NCBI RefSeq assembly: GCF_001659605.2
Contig: NC_035177.2
Coordinates: forward strand, 3,720,611-3,784,610
DNA: 64,000 bases
Reading direction: 5' to 3'
Source: Manihot esculenta
Taxonomy: Eukaryota; Streptophyta; Magnoliopsida; Malpighiales; Euphorbiaceae
Shown: positions 36,929-49,290 of the stretch, piece after piece
Numbering within the stretch: position 1 is the stretch's first letter
Layout: every line of letters begins with the position of its first letter
The notes under the pieces: model-generated
What the model was told of the DNA's origin: nothing
What the model saw: only the letters and a program-made list of their open reading frames with translations
Database searches by the model: none
Translations under genes and position numbers: made by a program

Positions 36929-37640
36929 AAAGGCCACAAGGCGAGTATCTGCCATGCCATAATTCGAGTGTTAGTCTCTCTAAACAAGGCATTTTAAGCC
37001 AAGCCACAAGGCGGGTATCCGCCAGACCATAATCCAGGTGTTAGTCCCACTAAATAAGATACTTTATGTCAGGCCATAAGTCGAGTATCCACCAAGCTAT
37101 AATCCAAGTGTTAGTCTCGCTAAATAAGGCATTTTATGCCAAGGTCACAAAGCAATTATCCGCTAAGCCATAATCTAGGTGCTAGTTCTGCTAAACAAGG
37201 TATTTTATGTCCAAGCCACAAGGCGAGTATTCGCTAGGCTCAATAACCGGGTGTTAGTTCCACATAAAAACTTCTAAGACATTTTATGTCCAAGCCACAA
37301 GAACGGTATCCGCCAGGTTCAACGATCAGGTGTTAGTCCCATATAAAAATTTCTAAGGCATTTTATGCCTAAGCCAAAAGGCGGGTATCTACGAGGCCCA
37401 TGACTAGGTGTTGGTCTCATTTAATAAAATTGCTAAGGCATTTTTATGATTGGGTGTTAGTCCCATTGAAGATTAAAGTTGTTTTTAGAACAATTTTTGC
37501 GCCAAGGCCATAAGGCCAGTATTCTTTAGGACTGAAAATCAGATGTTATGTCCCGCTAATTTTATTCAAGTCATTTTTTTGGCAAAAGGCGAGCATTGCC
37601 AAGAATTTGACTGGTGTTAGCACTATTAAAAAAGTTGACC
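36929..37640. repeat. Degenerate minisatellite, about ten units of 70-80 bp
   Basis: Recurring words AAGCCACAAGGCGGGTATCC, AGGTGTTAGTC and AAGGCATTTTATGCC mark units starting near 36929, 37000, 37070, 37140, 37212, 37291, 37370 and onward. Units 1-4 are about 70 bp; later ones are about 79 bp with a short insertion and then become more diverged. They are not CRISPR repeats: there are no unique spacers of fixed size and the host is a plant. Confidence 0.85.
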
Positions 37641-37779
37641 AAGTTAATAAAAATATTTGACTAGATTTTTAGCTATGGTCAATTACTGATCCTAACATGG
37701 CAAATTTAAAGATGAGGATAAAAGAAATATTTCATTATATAAAAAGAATATTACAAGGGGGGACATCCTCAGACTCCTC

Positions 37780-39652
37780 CTGAGTCTATTATATTATCTT
37801 CTACATCTGTGGAGACCCAGTTGTCTTCAGCTTCCTCCCTCTCAGGGAAGATGTCGTTGATCTAGGAGAAGTCCTCTATTGGAAATCGTTTGATGAGCTC
37901 CTTCTTGACAAAGTCTTGACCTTGTACGAACATCCCCCTATCCCGGGCCATCGTCTCTCGAAGCTCAGTCTCCAGTTCAACCACTATATCTGTGGCAGCT
38001 CGAGCTTACTTTGCTTGAGACTGCAGCTCTTGACTTGGCGTTGAATAATAGCCACCTGGTCCTTGATTATCTTAGCTCGGTTCTGAAAGGCAAGCTTCGA
38101 AGTGTTAGCCTCATCCAAGTTTGCTAGGAGTTTATCAACCTACTCCAGCATCTCCTTCATTGTATTTTTCACCTCTTCAACTTGAGCCTTCAGCCTCGAG
38201 CGCTCCTCCTGCAGGAGACTTTTGTCCCTCTTTTATGCCCTAAAGTCTCACCTCAGAGCCTTGTCCCGCTCTTTGGCCATGTATGCGCACAAGGCGCTCT
38301 CCATCGTGGAGTGGATGATGTTGTCGCAGAACTCATTTATCTCGATAGCATTCAGGCAATGATGATCTTTAGGCCACAGAGCGTTCTTAGCTATTAGGAC
38401 AAACAATTAGGGCTCTTTAAGAAGAGAGGTTCTCCGAGTCAACACCAACGCTAGGTGTTGGATGCCTCGAGGCCACGTGACTTCTGCTTCAGCCTCTCCT
38501 TGTGAAATTCCAGCTTGGGCAGGAACTGCTTTAGGTTCGCCCCTCGTGGAAGATTCGGGTCGAGTGGGGGCTGGTTCCTCAACTGCAGGGGGAGGAGAGG
38601 AAGGAGGAAGCGTGATGACCTCCTCGACACGGTGAGCTCATTTAGGTGGTGGTTTGGTTGTACCAGCAACAACTTTACCCTTTCAGGCATCACGTGCCAC
38701 CTCGGCGAACATGTTCTTTTATTTGGCCATATTTGCGTAAAACAAAAAGTGAGTAAGGCAGTCAGTTTAAAAAACAAAGGAGTTAGAAAGAAAAATACCC
38801 TGTATACTAGCATGTGATGTGCTTTTCCGAATGTTCAGAAGGCTGGACAGGTGAGGATTCCAAGCTTGGTCAGCATGGGTGTGGCTTTGCTAGGACAGAA
38901 TGGCATTCCTCACCACCACGGTAATATCAATCCTTTGTGTCGAGGCCATCCTCTAGAGGAAGTCCAAAGACTCCCCCTCATCCCGTCATGGTTGAACTCC
39001 ATCCTTCCAAAGCTCCACTTATTCGTTCCAATCAGTGTGGAGCATCCTAAAACCCCAGATATCTAGTGACATAGGATGAAAAAAAAAAATTTCCAGCATT
39101 TGAGAGAAGAGGATATCCGATCAAAAAGGGTTTGGTGTTTTCTCCTACTAAAGTACTAAAATTCTTCGTTCCTTCGGGTACCTAGCTGGTACAACGGGGA
39201 GAACAGCTCAACACTTAGCTTCATGTTGTTGTTAAAGTAGAGGACACGAAAAGCCATAGAAATTCTCCAACTGTTAGGATGAAAGTTAGGCAACTGCTAG
39301 CTTACGGAAATGAAGGACTTCAATAAAGAATGGATCTATCAGAAATTGAAGACCTGCCTTTAGTTGCTCTTCGTAGATGATTATTGTATCCTCAGCAGAA
39401 ATTCAATCATCCACACGAACACATGGTGTGGGAGCATAAACTCGGAAGGTTTCTCGTGAGATTTGATAGCGATCATAAATGCGGTCTACATCCTTCTCGG
39501 TGAGTACAGAAGGGATGTCGTTTACTAGGACGCTTTTGCTTTCATGGACCACCCTCAACAGAACGATGGATGCAGGAACGCGAATGTGGGCCGCCGGAGA
39601 AGGAGCTTGAGGCTAGGCTTCCACTAGAAGCAGAAGAAGATTCCTATTCATT
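37780..39652 (-). pseudogene. Antisense gypsy-type coiled-coil ORF relic
   Basis: Minus-strand conceptual translation in pieces. From about 39652 it gives RVVHESKSVLVNDIPSVLTE, VDRIYDRYQISRETFRVYAP and IIIYEEQLKAGLQFLIDPFF, which resembles the plant 'putative gypsy type transposon' domain (Pfam Transposase_28, by memory). Further left, about 38300-38040 gives a charged heptad-rich stretch (LKAQVEEVKNTMKEMLEQ) consistent with a coiled coil. Several stops and frame shifts are present. Its orientation is opposite to the gag relic. Family naming needs a profile search. Confidence 0.6.
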
Positions 39653-39970
39653 GTTATGAAACTGAAAGCAAATAAGAATTACCTTAAGTGTGTGAATGAA
39701 AAAGTGTATGGTCGAATCTTTTTTAAAGCATAGAAGTTAAGTCGGTTGTGAGCTAAAGTGGTATCTAGAGAAGAAGTAAGGTTTCTATATGATGGTTTCA
39801 ATGGCAGGTTTTGAATGCGGCTTGAAGAATAAGACAATCATCATTTATGATCAGGAGCAGGCAGAGCGACGTGAGTGTGAAAAGCCAATCTAGATATGCC
39901 ATGTGCCCAAGATCGTGAAGACAATTGTTACCTTCGAATCTGAATAATCAAATACCAATGGGAGGACCTC

Positions 39971-40393
39971 TGATGTAACACAACAATAGTCCAAAGTAAG
40001 TAATGAGTTGTCACCGTAAGATAGGGTCATGTAGCAAGAGCCTAATAAGCGTAGCACCCGGTTCTTCATCAAGACTCGCCCTCTCTTGAATAGATCAAGT
40101 CTTCACATAGAATTACCGTTAGTAGGTACAATCTAGCAGATCCCCATTACACCTATAATCATGGAATCCCCTATCAATTACCAGTACCAACCGGATTTTC
40201 AAGAGATGCGACAATTAACTCCATTTTCTTACAGTATAAAAACTAATGATCGCAGAGATCAAAATACACATTCTTACACAATTATTTTTGAGTTTTAAGC
40301 AATTTCTTATATTCTTCTTTTTCTTCTGTTTACTGACTTAAGTGTCGAAGTAGCTGCTATAGGTGTCAACCACCTCACGTTATCTTTCTTGCA
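39971..40393 (+). repeat. Probable 3' LTR of the Tat-lineage relic
   Basis: Begins TGATGTAACAC after a purine-rich stretch (ATGGGAGGA) and ends TTTCTTGCA. It contains a TATA-like CAGTATAAAAAC near 40237. The end (CTGACTTAAGTGTCGAAGT ... CAACCACCTCACG) has the look of Tat-type LTR ends. No second copy is in the window, so the limits are tentative. Confidence 0.45.
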
Positions 40394-40764
40394 GAGTGAC
40401 CAATCATGGTATAGTTTCGTTTCAACCACATCAGCTAGCTATCTCAAAGAAATATTCAGCTTGCATAACCAGTCTTCCACCCCATCACTTTCAAACTTAG
40501 AAAACTCCAGCTTTGTTGCTTGGCAATGTTGATTAGGAGAACTTATTTGGTATTGTTATTGGATTTTTCTTTTGTTGGCTTCTTCCAGCTCGCCCTATCC
40601 ATATTCTGCGAACTCAATCTAGTAATAAGAGCCTTAATCTCATCCAAGGCTTGCTTGTTCCTATTTTCGGCCTCCTTTTGTAATTGAACTTGACGAGTTC
40701 AAGCTCCTGGATCATGTCAGTCTCTCTTCATTTCTAATTATGAGATTGTGTTCCTTCAGCCATT
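40394..40764 (-). pseudogene. Relic of another retrotransposon gag start
   Basis: On the minus strand, MAEGTQSHN begins at about 40764, close to a degraded primer-site-like TTAGTATCAGAG (40794-40783). After frame shifts it reads FESDGVEDWLC and AEYFFEIAS, which resembles the start of the Gag capsid region. It is interrupted at 40393 by the Tat-type LTR. An LTR might extend rightward from 40793 (TGATATGTGAATAG), but no partner is visible. Confidence 0.45.
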
Positions 40765-40792
40765 TTTGAGGACCATTATTCTCTGATACTAA

Positions 40793-43626
40793 TGATATGT
40801 GAATAGAAGTTAAGAATATAGAATTGAGGAAAAGAGAATTTATCTGCTGGTCGCTAATTTTGTTGGCTCGCTTTGAAATATGGTGAAATTCATCAACAAT
40901 ATTATGTTTCAGTAATTTGTTTAATTTTTTTAATTAACTTTTAATTTTAATTATAATTTTTTAATTTTTAATTTAATTTTAAAATTTAAATGAATTACAA
41001 CATTTTAGTAGAACTTGAGAGAATTCTAATACCATGAGAGCCTTATTTTAATTTGATTTTTATAAATAAGATAAATTTTATAATATGATGATTGTATTAT
41101 AATTATTTATTTTAGTAGATCTTAGTGAATTTACGATATAATTAATGATTAATATACAATCGGTAATGATTAAAAATAAACATTCAGTCAATTTAATTTA
41201 AAATTAAATCGAATTAAATAAATTAAAAATTATATTTATGTGATAAATAAAAAATATTGACAACACAAAATAATCAGTATTATTTTCTAAAGAAATTATA
41301 TTCTAACACTATATTTAGTTTAATTCTACTTTTTAAATTTCTATGAAATTCAATTGAATTTCATTTCATGTTTTACGTATATAATTTGAATAAAATTTAG
41401 AATTTAATTTATGAAATTGGTTATAACTAAAATTAATTTCTATTAAATTTGAAATGAATTCAATAAAATTAACACCACAATATTTTTTGGATTAAAATGT
41501 TGAAATAATTTTCTCTCAATAATTTATCCCTTTATATTTAATTAAACTGAAACTATAAAACTAATTTTCTGTTTATTTACTATTATTAAATATTATTTCC
41601 TTTTACTCTACAACTTTTATTTTTTTTTTTATTATCTCAAAATTATTATTCACTTTTCTTTTTTAACTATAATAATATACAAATTGAATATTATAATTCT
41701 ATTTATTTCTATTTTATTTTTAAAAACTCTCATACTTTTATTCAAGATCCAAATAAATCATAATTTACTATAATATTAATTTTTTAATAATATTATTTTT
41801 AAAAATAATTACTCTCGTATCTCAATATTATACTCTAATTAATTAAAATATTCATATAATTTTAAAATTATATTAAAATATTTCTATTTTTTAATTCTCT
41901 GAACTAAAAATATATCAAATTATGCTTATTTTTTCCTATTATTGACTAATGATATGTACCATTCCCTCTTCGAGCCTCTAGATCAGCGGTATTCCAAAAA
42001 AAAAAATTATCGCATTAAATTAATTTTAAAAATTAATTCAATTTTTTATATATTTCGATTTAATTTTTAATTTTAAAAATTTTAATTATATTAATTCGAT
42101 TCAGTTTTAATCATAAAAAAATTAAAAAAATTAAATCGAACCGATTAGTGATAATAATATATTATTTTTAATAATACAGAGAAATTAGATCATATTAAAA
42201 TTAAAATATTCAATTCAATTCGATTCAATTTGTATAAATATTAAAATTTTAATTTTTGATTTATTCAGTTTGATTCGATATTAAACCGGACTGATTAAAT
42301 ACTCAGCCCTGCAGTCCACAAAGAGAGTCTGCAGTCCACAAAGAGAGTCTCCTTCATGGAACAAATTTTTTTTATATGAATGTGAATAATGCCATTTTAA
42401 TTTGATGAAAATTCTTTCCAACTGGTGGAATCAAAATATAGTCATTTTAATATAATTCTAAAACTATCGGGAATACCTTAATTAATTAGGATATAATATT
42501 AGAGTAAAAAAAATATTTATCTCAAAATTTTATAATAGATTTTTATTTTTATAATTTTATATTATTGCCTATTTTTATGTATTTTTTAATTTTTATATTA
42601 ATTAAAATATTAAAATTTTAATAATTTAAATTAAAAAATAATATTATATTAAGACAGTTTATTTGGCATTCGAGCAAATATAGAGAAGCTTAATTAATTA
42701 AAAAAATAAAATAAAATAAAATTTATTTTACATTTGTGTAAATTGTATTCATTCTTAAAAATCAAAGAGAGACTTTCGATTCTTCTTACAAGCATTGAAG
42801 CTCCATTTATTTATAAAAAAATATTTATTTTTTATTATTTAATATTAATTTAAAAAATAAAATTTATTAATAAATTTATATATAAAAGTGTTAATAAAAA
42901 TTTTAAAATATAAAAAACAACTCTCTTTTTAAAAGTAGTTTTTTTCTTTAAAATAATTTACTTTGATTAAATTTTTGAAGTATTTTAAAAGTCAAAAAAT
43001 ACGAAAAATATTTTTCGTGAAACAAACGGAGCCTTAGAACTAATTTATCCTGAAAAAAAAAAAGCCAAAATATTTCATCCCGTTTGTATAACTACAATAT
43101 ATCAAATATAACTTAGAACTGAATTTTAATAATTTCTAAAGTGATACTTTTTTCAATAGAAACTACCAACAAATCATTAAACACTAATAATACTGATCCA
43201 ATAATAACAAAAAAACGAAGCTTTCACAGAAAAAGTATAACATATATATCCATATCTCTTTTCATAACATTACAACCCAATTCCAAAAAAAAAAAAAAAG
43301 CAATTTTATTCGACTATCAATACCCAGGTCATGTCAGGTCAGGGAAAAATGGGGTCACTGACCAATAAAACTTTACTGTCCCAAAAGCTAACAGTTTTGT
43401 GTATCTCTTGGTAAAAGACACCTTGTGAAAATAAATAAATAAATAAATAGAAAGAATTTTCACTCTTCAAAAGACAGCAAAATGACTTAGCTCTGTGTCC
43501 TAAGTTCAGTAGCAACAGCTAAATTTTCAACTAAGTATGCAAAATTTGAATTGTTTTCTATTATTCATCCAACCATAAATGACTAGTGCTGTTATTTAGC
43601 TATGTGCCAGTGTGTTTCTTGTCAGC
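40793..43626. other. AT-rich intergenic stretch, no gene recognised
   Basis: Very AT-rich with many short A and T runs and no coding-length frame of recognisable content. 42010-42300 is built from variants of AATTCGATTCAATT-like words and looks like an old degenerate repeat. A perfect 20-bp tandem duplication lies at 42309-42328 and 42329-42348. The right end, near 43627, holds the 3' flank of the CoA-ligase gene. Confidence 0.6.
42309..42348. repeat. Perfect 20-bp tandem duplication
   Basis: CTGCAGTCCACAAAGAGAGT occurs twice, head to tail, with no mismatch in otherwise AT-rich sequence. Probably recent replication slippage. Confidence 0.9.
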
Positions 43627-46600
43627 TTACAGTCTAGAAGTCAGATAGTGTCTGAGCTCCCTCCGGAGGATCTTTCCAGCGGCGGACTTTGGTATGGATT
43701 CCACAAAGATCACCTTCCTCACCTTCTTATATGGTGCAACCTGACAATTGAGGAGGAAAAACTTGTCAGTGTTCGCTCATCACTAAATGTATCCACGCGA
43801 AGCTTAAAATCCTATGCAGAAGTAGGTATATGTGTTTGGAAATGTGCCTTTAAAAATCTAAGCTTAACCAATGAACTTTAGATCAGTAGTATTGAAGTCC
43901 TTTCTAGGGCTATGAGGTTTCAAGTTTCAAGTCCCAGTCAGAGTCATTATACCCAAAAAGGAAAAGTCCCTGAGCTAAGAGTAAAATACCTGTTCAGCTA
44001 CATGGTTGATAACTTCTTCTTGTGTTAGGTTGTTTCCACTCCTCTTGACCAAAAATGCCACAGGTATTTCCCCACATTCTTTGTCAGCAGCACTAAAACA
44101 TAGAATTGAGAACAGGTCAGCAAATAAAGAAAGAATTCAAAAGCCATGGGGAGATTAGACACCATAATAATGAAATCATTCTTGAAAAATATAAACAGTT
44201 TAGTATTATTAAGATCAAAGATCAGAAAACTGTTATATAGTACAAAACCATGCATAGAAATTCATTTTAATGGTTATATCCTAAACATTTCAGCTCAGCT
44301 AGGACGATGCTGAATATGGAAGATACAGTAAAATTTTTGTTTCCCAAATACCATTGTATATTTATGCCCATTTGGAAAAAATCCTAATCTGTTTTCCCTT
44401 TACTTCACATTCAACTACAGTTTTAGTAGACACTCAAGTGCATGGAGTTTTCACACTCACGCTGTTACTGCAGCATCGAGTATATCAGGATGGGAAATCA
44501 ACACAGCCTCTAAATCAGCAGGAGCGATCTGCAAAAGGTATAAGCAGTCAATAAATTGCTAAATCTGCCACCATTCAGTAATATGTTAGTTGAAGTGATC
44601 TTTTCCAGTAATGTTCTCATCTTCTCTTATTGATGAGACCAAATTCAGACACAGAAAAATTAAAGGGAATAAAAAAAGAAATAATTGAATTGCATAATAA
44701 GACTCTCTACAGAAACAGCTTGTTTTCAACAAAGTATCCTGCCAAACAAAGACCAAAACCTAAATAAATTGCCACCCTAACAAATAGTTACTTGTGGTGC
44801 ACATTAGGCATTATGAAATGTCGAATTCATACCTGAAAACCCTTGTATTTGATTATTTCTTTCAAACGATCAACTATATGCAAGTATCCATCATAATCAA
44901 TATATACAATGTCTCCAGTATGCAGCCAACCATCTTTGTCAATTGTCGATGCAGTTGCCTTGCTATTATTCAAGTACTCTGAAAATGTAGACACCTTCAA
45001 TTCAGAAAATATAAGAGAAGAAATTATTTATTTCACAGAGATTTGTGATGAACTAAGATGAAGTTTGATCCTGAATATGATTTCCACGGTCACAATTAGA
45101 AGAGGGTAGGTTCACTCTCAAACAAATAAACTGAAGTAATGGAACTTTTTCTAGCAAGGCTGCTTTTTAACCAAATTTCGGCAAGTATGCAAAAGCAAGA
45201 TAGAAAATGCATAGCAATAGAAAGCAGTATGTTTAACTTTGACCAACAGAAAACAAAAGATGATGCATTAGGATGGGTTTCAGAAGGAACTCTCAAAATG
45301 CTTCATCATTCAGGCAAAGATGGATGACTAATATGATATAGTAGGGTGTGATACACTACTTGGGAACCAAATATGCTTATATGGAGACAACCCAAATTGA
45401 AGTTCAGTATGAGTGAAGAAGTACATCAACCAATTTAAGGATCTTCTCAAATGAACATAAGTATTTCCAGGAAGACAAACACTAAATAGTTCCAAAAAGC
45501 TACCAAAATTAGCACCTTTCATAACTGCAGGTCCTCGAATCCAAAGCTCGCCACTACAGCCAGGAGGCAAGGAACAACCAGTGATCCAATCCATCACTTT
45601 AGCTTGCATATTAGGAGCTAAAAGTCCTATTGAAGAGTATTTTTGAAAGTGTTCAGTATTGAAGCCACGGGTTCCTACAGCAGTCAACTCGGTCATGCCA
45701 TAACCCTATACACAATCAAATTTAACAGCTTAACATTCTTATGGAACTGAAGCAGCCAACATTAATAAATATACTAAGAAAAGGCCAGAATGAACATGTC
45801 AACCTTCTGTATTTACTGAAGTCTCAGATGTTCAAGAATGTAACCAATTACAAAACCAAGTTTCTTGCAGAAGTTTAAAAAAAAAAAAAAAGAAACTTAA
45901 GATTGCATTTTCCACTATTAAAGGTTTGAATTATACATATGCACAAAGAAGTTGTCTTAACAAATACTGCACATTTGCAATTCAGCAGTTATCATGAAAA
46001 GATTCACATTCCATATGGGATAATGAATCACTTCCCAACCAAAAGGAAATGGAAACAACAAAAGAAAAATAAATAGAAACCTTCTCTTGGCTCTGTAAGA
46101 CAGTAGAACAGTTATGATGGGAATTTAAAGGTGAATGCAAAATTGTATTCAAGTACCTGAATGAAATCAACATGAGGGAGAATTTCCAGAAAATCCTGTA
46201 TAGTTTTGCCATACAAAGGAGCTCCTCCACATGAAACCTGCTTCAAACTCTTGAAGCAATTTGCAGAAACACTATTGGCTTTCTTCGTCAACGCTTGGAG
46301 TATTGGAGGAACAACAGGAAAGTGAGTGACTCCATACCCATCAATTGCCTTCACCATCTCATTGGCATCAAATTTCCTCATAACAACAATGCTAGTGCCC
46401 AGTGACAACAGTCCTATCACAAAGAGTGATAGCCCATATACATGAAACATTGGCAAAGCAGCTAAATACACATTCTCTGAACTTGAATACTCATACTGCG
46501 AAGCCTCAAACCTTATAAAAAGCTCAACCACAGAAATAAAATTCCTGTGTGTTAGAATAGCCCCTTTGCTAGCACCAGTAGTACCTGATGAATACAATAT

Positions 46601-47218
46601 TGCAGCTGTATCTTCCTGCCTAATCACTGGCCTCAAACCTAAATCAACATTACCATAAACCAGCTTATAGAAAACTTCAAATTCCTTCTTTTCTTTTAGA
46701 AAATTCACATTTTCTGGTACACAAATAATAGGAATCCCCAATGACTGTAATTTGGAAGCTTTTTCCAAAACAGAAAAAGCCATACATGCCTTGCAATCAA
46801 CGATTTGCTTCTTAATTTCCAACAAAGTACTGAGAGGATTCATGGTAGTGACAATTGCACCAACGTAGAGAACAGCTAAGAAAATAATGGGAAAGTAGAT
46901 GGAATTGGGCAACAAAAGCAAAACCACATCACCTTGTTTAATACCAAGAATGCTGTGAAGAGCAGAAGCTATGGATTTAACCAAAGGAAAGAGGTCTGAA
47001 TAAGAGATTGAAGACCCAGATAAATGATCAATTAGAGCTGTTTGGCCATTGTGATTGTGTGAGAAAATGAAGGAAACAACATCAAGAAAAGGGTCAGTGG
47101 GGAGAGGAATGGTGGGGTATTTACTGCTGTAGATTCCTGTTTGTGGAGAATACCATTCTGGGAAGGTGGGTTTCATGGTGTCTGCGAGTTTCGTCACCTG
47201 AGCAGGTTGGGATCCCAT
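43627..47218 (-). CDS. 4CLL6: 4-coumarate:CoA ligase-like, peroxisomal (six exons)
   Basis: Exons on the minus strand: 47218-46157, 45705-45516, 44978-44833, 44528-44461, 44092-43990, 43740-43627. All five introns are GT-AG and phases agree, giving 560 residues. It belongs to the adenylate-forming acyl-CoA ligase family: ATP-loop [10 protein letters not shown] (210-219), GYGMTE (355-360), GELWIRG (406-412), HTGD with Asp440, DRLKE hinge (454-458), and catalytic Lys546 in PKSAAGK. The C-terminus is SRL, a type-1 peroxisomal signal. Wording ([29 protein letters not shown]) matches my recollection of Arabidopsis At4g19010, reported to activate p-coumarate for the ubiquinone ring; substrate here is inference. 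One oddity: the codon split between exons 2 and 3 gives MKEYLNN where the family usually has MKGYLNN. A donor 12 bases further on (TTTTG|GTAGCT) would instead insert four residues. Confidence 0.93.
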
Positions 47219-48450
47219 TGACTGACTGACTGTCGTCTAGTTTGCCGTCTCGCCGCCGAAATAACCGCTCTTCTTCGTACTTGCTCTGCTCTGTGTTTCC
47301 TTTTTGAATTTTGATAATTTCTGTGTTTCCTTGTTTATTCTTCTATGTTACAGTCTAATATTAACTTTTATTTATTTATTTATTAAATGTGGAAGTTGTC
47401 TGCATAAAGCCATTAATAATTTTAATATGCAAATAATTATAATTTATATTTTTAAATATAAGAATATATAATATTTTAAATTTATTATTAATTACTTCAT
47501 ATTTTATTTTTTAAACTTTTATATAGATTAAATTTTTGTTCACAAAATAAAAATACAGATTAAAATATGGAGTGATTTGATGTTGCTCCATTTCATCATT
47601 TGAAATATTCAATTAGCATTACTAATATTATTAATATTATTTTCACAAAAAATACTAATTCTCTAAAATGTATAAGGGTAATGAAAAGAAAGAGAGAGAG
47701 GAAAAGAAGGGGTTTTTGGGTTTTTTTAGGGTTGAATAAAAAATATTTGGTGTTTATTAAAATTAAATAAAATAGAAAAATATTTTTTATTATATTTTAA
47801 AATTTTTGTTTAATATTTTTTTTTCTTTCTTTCTAATTTATTTTTTCAATTTATCAAATATCTTGTAACTTTCCATTCACCTTTTAAGTTAAATTTTTAT
47901 AATAAAAAAATAATAATCAAAATAATTATATAATCAAATTTATTTTAATAAATTAATATTAATACCAACAACAATTAAATTAAATTTTATAAAATTGAAA
48001 ATAAAATTTAATTTAAAATAACATTAATTAATATATTGTTGAGGATGACTTTTATCAATGACAATGTAGATGATCCCAATTTCACGCTGTTGTGGTCTCA
48101 TCTTTCGAGGACACCTTATGTTGTAACAATGTCTATTAAATGATGGCTCCTGTTGAGCTTTCTTAGAATCTTCAATATCATCATTTGTCATAGATAGATC
48201 TAATTAGGAGGTTGAGATCCAGACTTTGAAATCTCCCCAACAACTAGATCCTGATATGCAAATCCAAAATCCCCTGAATAAAGGATTGAAGAAAACAACT
48301 CACTAAATAAGTTTAACCAGTTTGATGGATCATCCAGTAATTGTCGGGAGAATGTAAGAAAAATAGACTCTAATAGAGTTTGTGTTTGTGCTAAAGAGAA
48401 GAAGTCAAATGACGTGCCACCCATGCCTTCTTCTCCCGTCTGATTGTATA
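47219..48450. other. Upstream flank of the CoA-ligase gene, AT-rich
   Basis: Likely contains the promoter of the minus-strand gene, but no single TATA box stands out among many A/T runs. A pyrimidine/GC-richer stretch directly upstream of the ATG (about 47219-47310) is probably 5' untranslated. 48044-48450 is less AT-rich and has a minus-strand open stretch of about 120 codons that runs into the next LTR; I do not recognise it and do not call it a gene. Confidence 0.5.
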
Positions 48451-49127
48451 TGTAACGACCCGAGAACCGGACCGCTATCGGCGCTAGGATCCAGATCGAC
48501 TTAAGGTCGCCGGGACCCGTAGCAAGCCTAACATACAACCTGTGTACCTGATAAAATCCCATACATGATCATACATTTTCGTAAAAATTTAACACTTTCC
48601 ATATACTAAGCTTGACATGTGCATGCACTATATCTGTGAACATAAAACCCCTTACTGGAGCCCTCATCAAATGCTCCAGCTGGGTCAACATATCATACAT
48701 CAAGTTTGGTTCAACATATCTCATCATTAAAACATTTATCTCTTTACATAAAGATCATGTATAAAAAGGGACTTAATCATACATAACTAGGGCAAAGCAC
48801 AACTCTATCCATTACATATCTTTACATTATATTACATTATAATACATGTCCACTACAACTCTATTACAAGAATATAGCTTTTACCCTTGCTGACATCCTG
48901 CTATCACTAACCCTGCAAACCTGGGGTTAGGGAAAAGGGGTGAGCTAAAAAGCCCAGTAAGCAGAACAATAAAACATTTAAATATCATATGCCATCATAA
49001 AATGCATCACAACACAAGTAATCACCTTAAGATGGTATTGTCACCAAAAGCTCCCTACATATCCCATCAATGCCCGGCCCTCTACGGAGCTCCTCAGGAA
49101 TTCCTCTTAACATAACATAACATGTCC

Positions 49128-49245
49128 AACTGTGCCAGGGGCAATTAGACCACACCTGGTCTTCTCTTACTCTGTGTCAGGGGCGATTAGGCCTCACCTG
49201 GTCTTTTCTTACTCTGTGCCAGGGGCGATTAGGCCACACCTAGTT
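49128..49245. repeat. Leader tandem repeat in element E, about three 45-bp units
   Basis: Three copies of a unit containing TGTGCCAGGGGCGATTAG and CACACCTGGTCTTTTCTTAC follow each other, the last degraded. Related units with different wording occur at the same place in the LTRs of C, F, G and the solo LTR. Confidence 0.8.
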
Positions 49246-49255
49246 TTTCCATCTC

Positions 49256-49290
49256 ATATCATATCATATCATATCATATCATATCATATC
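49256..49290. repeat. (ATATC)7 microsatellite
   Basis: Seven perfect ATATC units follow directly after the leader tandem repeat in the LTR of element E. Confidence 0.9.

Larger units (their letters stand above)
36331..40393 (+). mobile_element. Relic of a Tat-lineage Ty3/gypsy element
   Basis: Reading rightward from the C insertion: decayed gag (+), a minisatellite, an antisense coiled-coil ORF relic (-), then an LTR-like stretch (+). The left end and first LTR are missing because C inserted here and the rest lies off the window. Gag wording, tandem repeats in the untranslated part and an antisense extra ORF near the 3' LTR are together typical of large Tat-group or derived non-autonomous elements. 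No pol was recognised, so it is probably a deletion derivative. Confidence 0.6.

Noticed and set aside
36929..37640. CRISPR-like array
   Set aside because: Units are contiguous and diverged without unique spacers, repeat length varies, and the DNA is plant nuclear.
36331..40393. Host gene with coiled coil on the minus strand
   Set aside because: Multiple stops and frame shifts, and the N-terminal part resembles a transposon-associated domain next to a Tat-type gag and LTR; it is a mobile-element relic.
40793..43626. Scaffold-attachment region, replication origin or MITE in the AT-rich stretch
   Set aside because: Composition alone is not evidence. No clear terminal inverted repeats with target duplication were found.
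45328..45696. Separate 122-codon gene between CoA-ligase exons
   Set aside because: It is exon 2 of the CoA ligase read on into intron 2; splice sites at both ends and family motifs place it in the larger gene. The end of the exon 1 frame (46112-46156) is likewise intron.
48200..48562. 120-codon minus-strand open frame beside element E
   Set aside because: It crosses the LTR boundary at 48451 and starts within the LTR. No recognisable domain was found.
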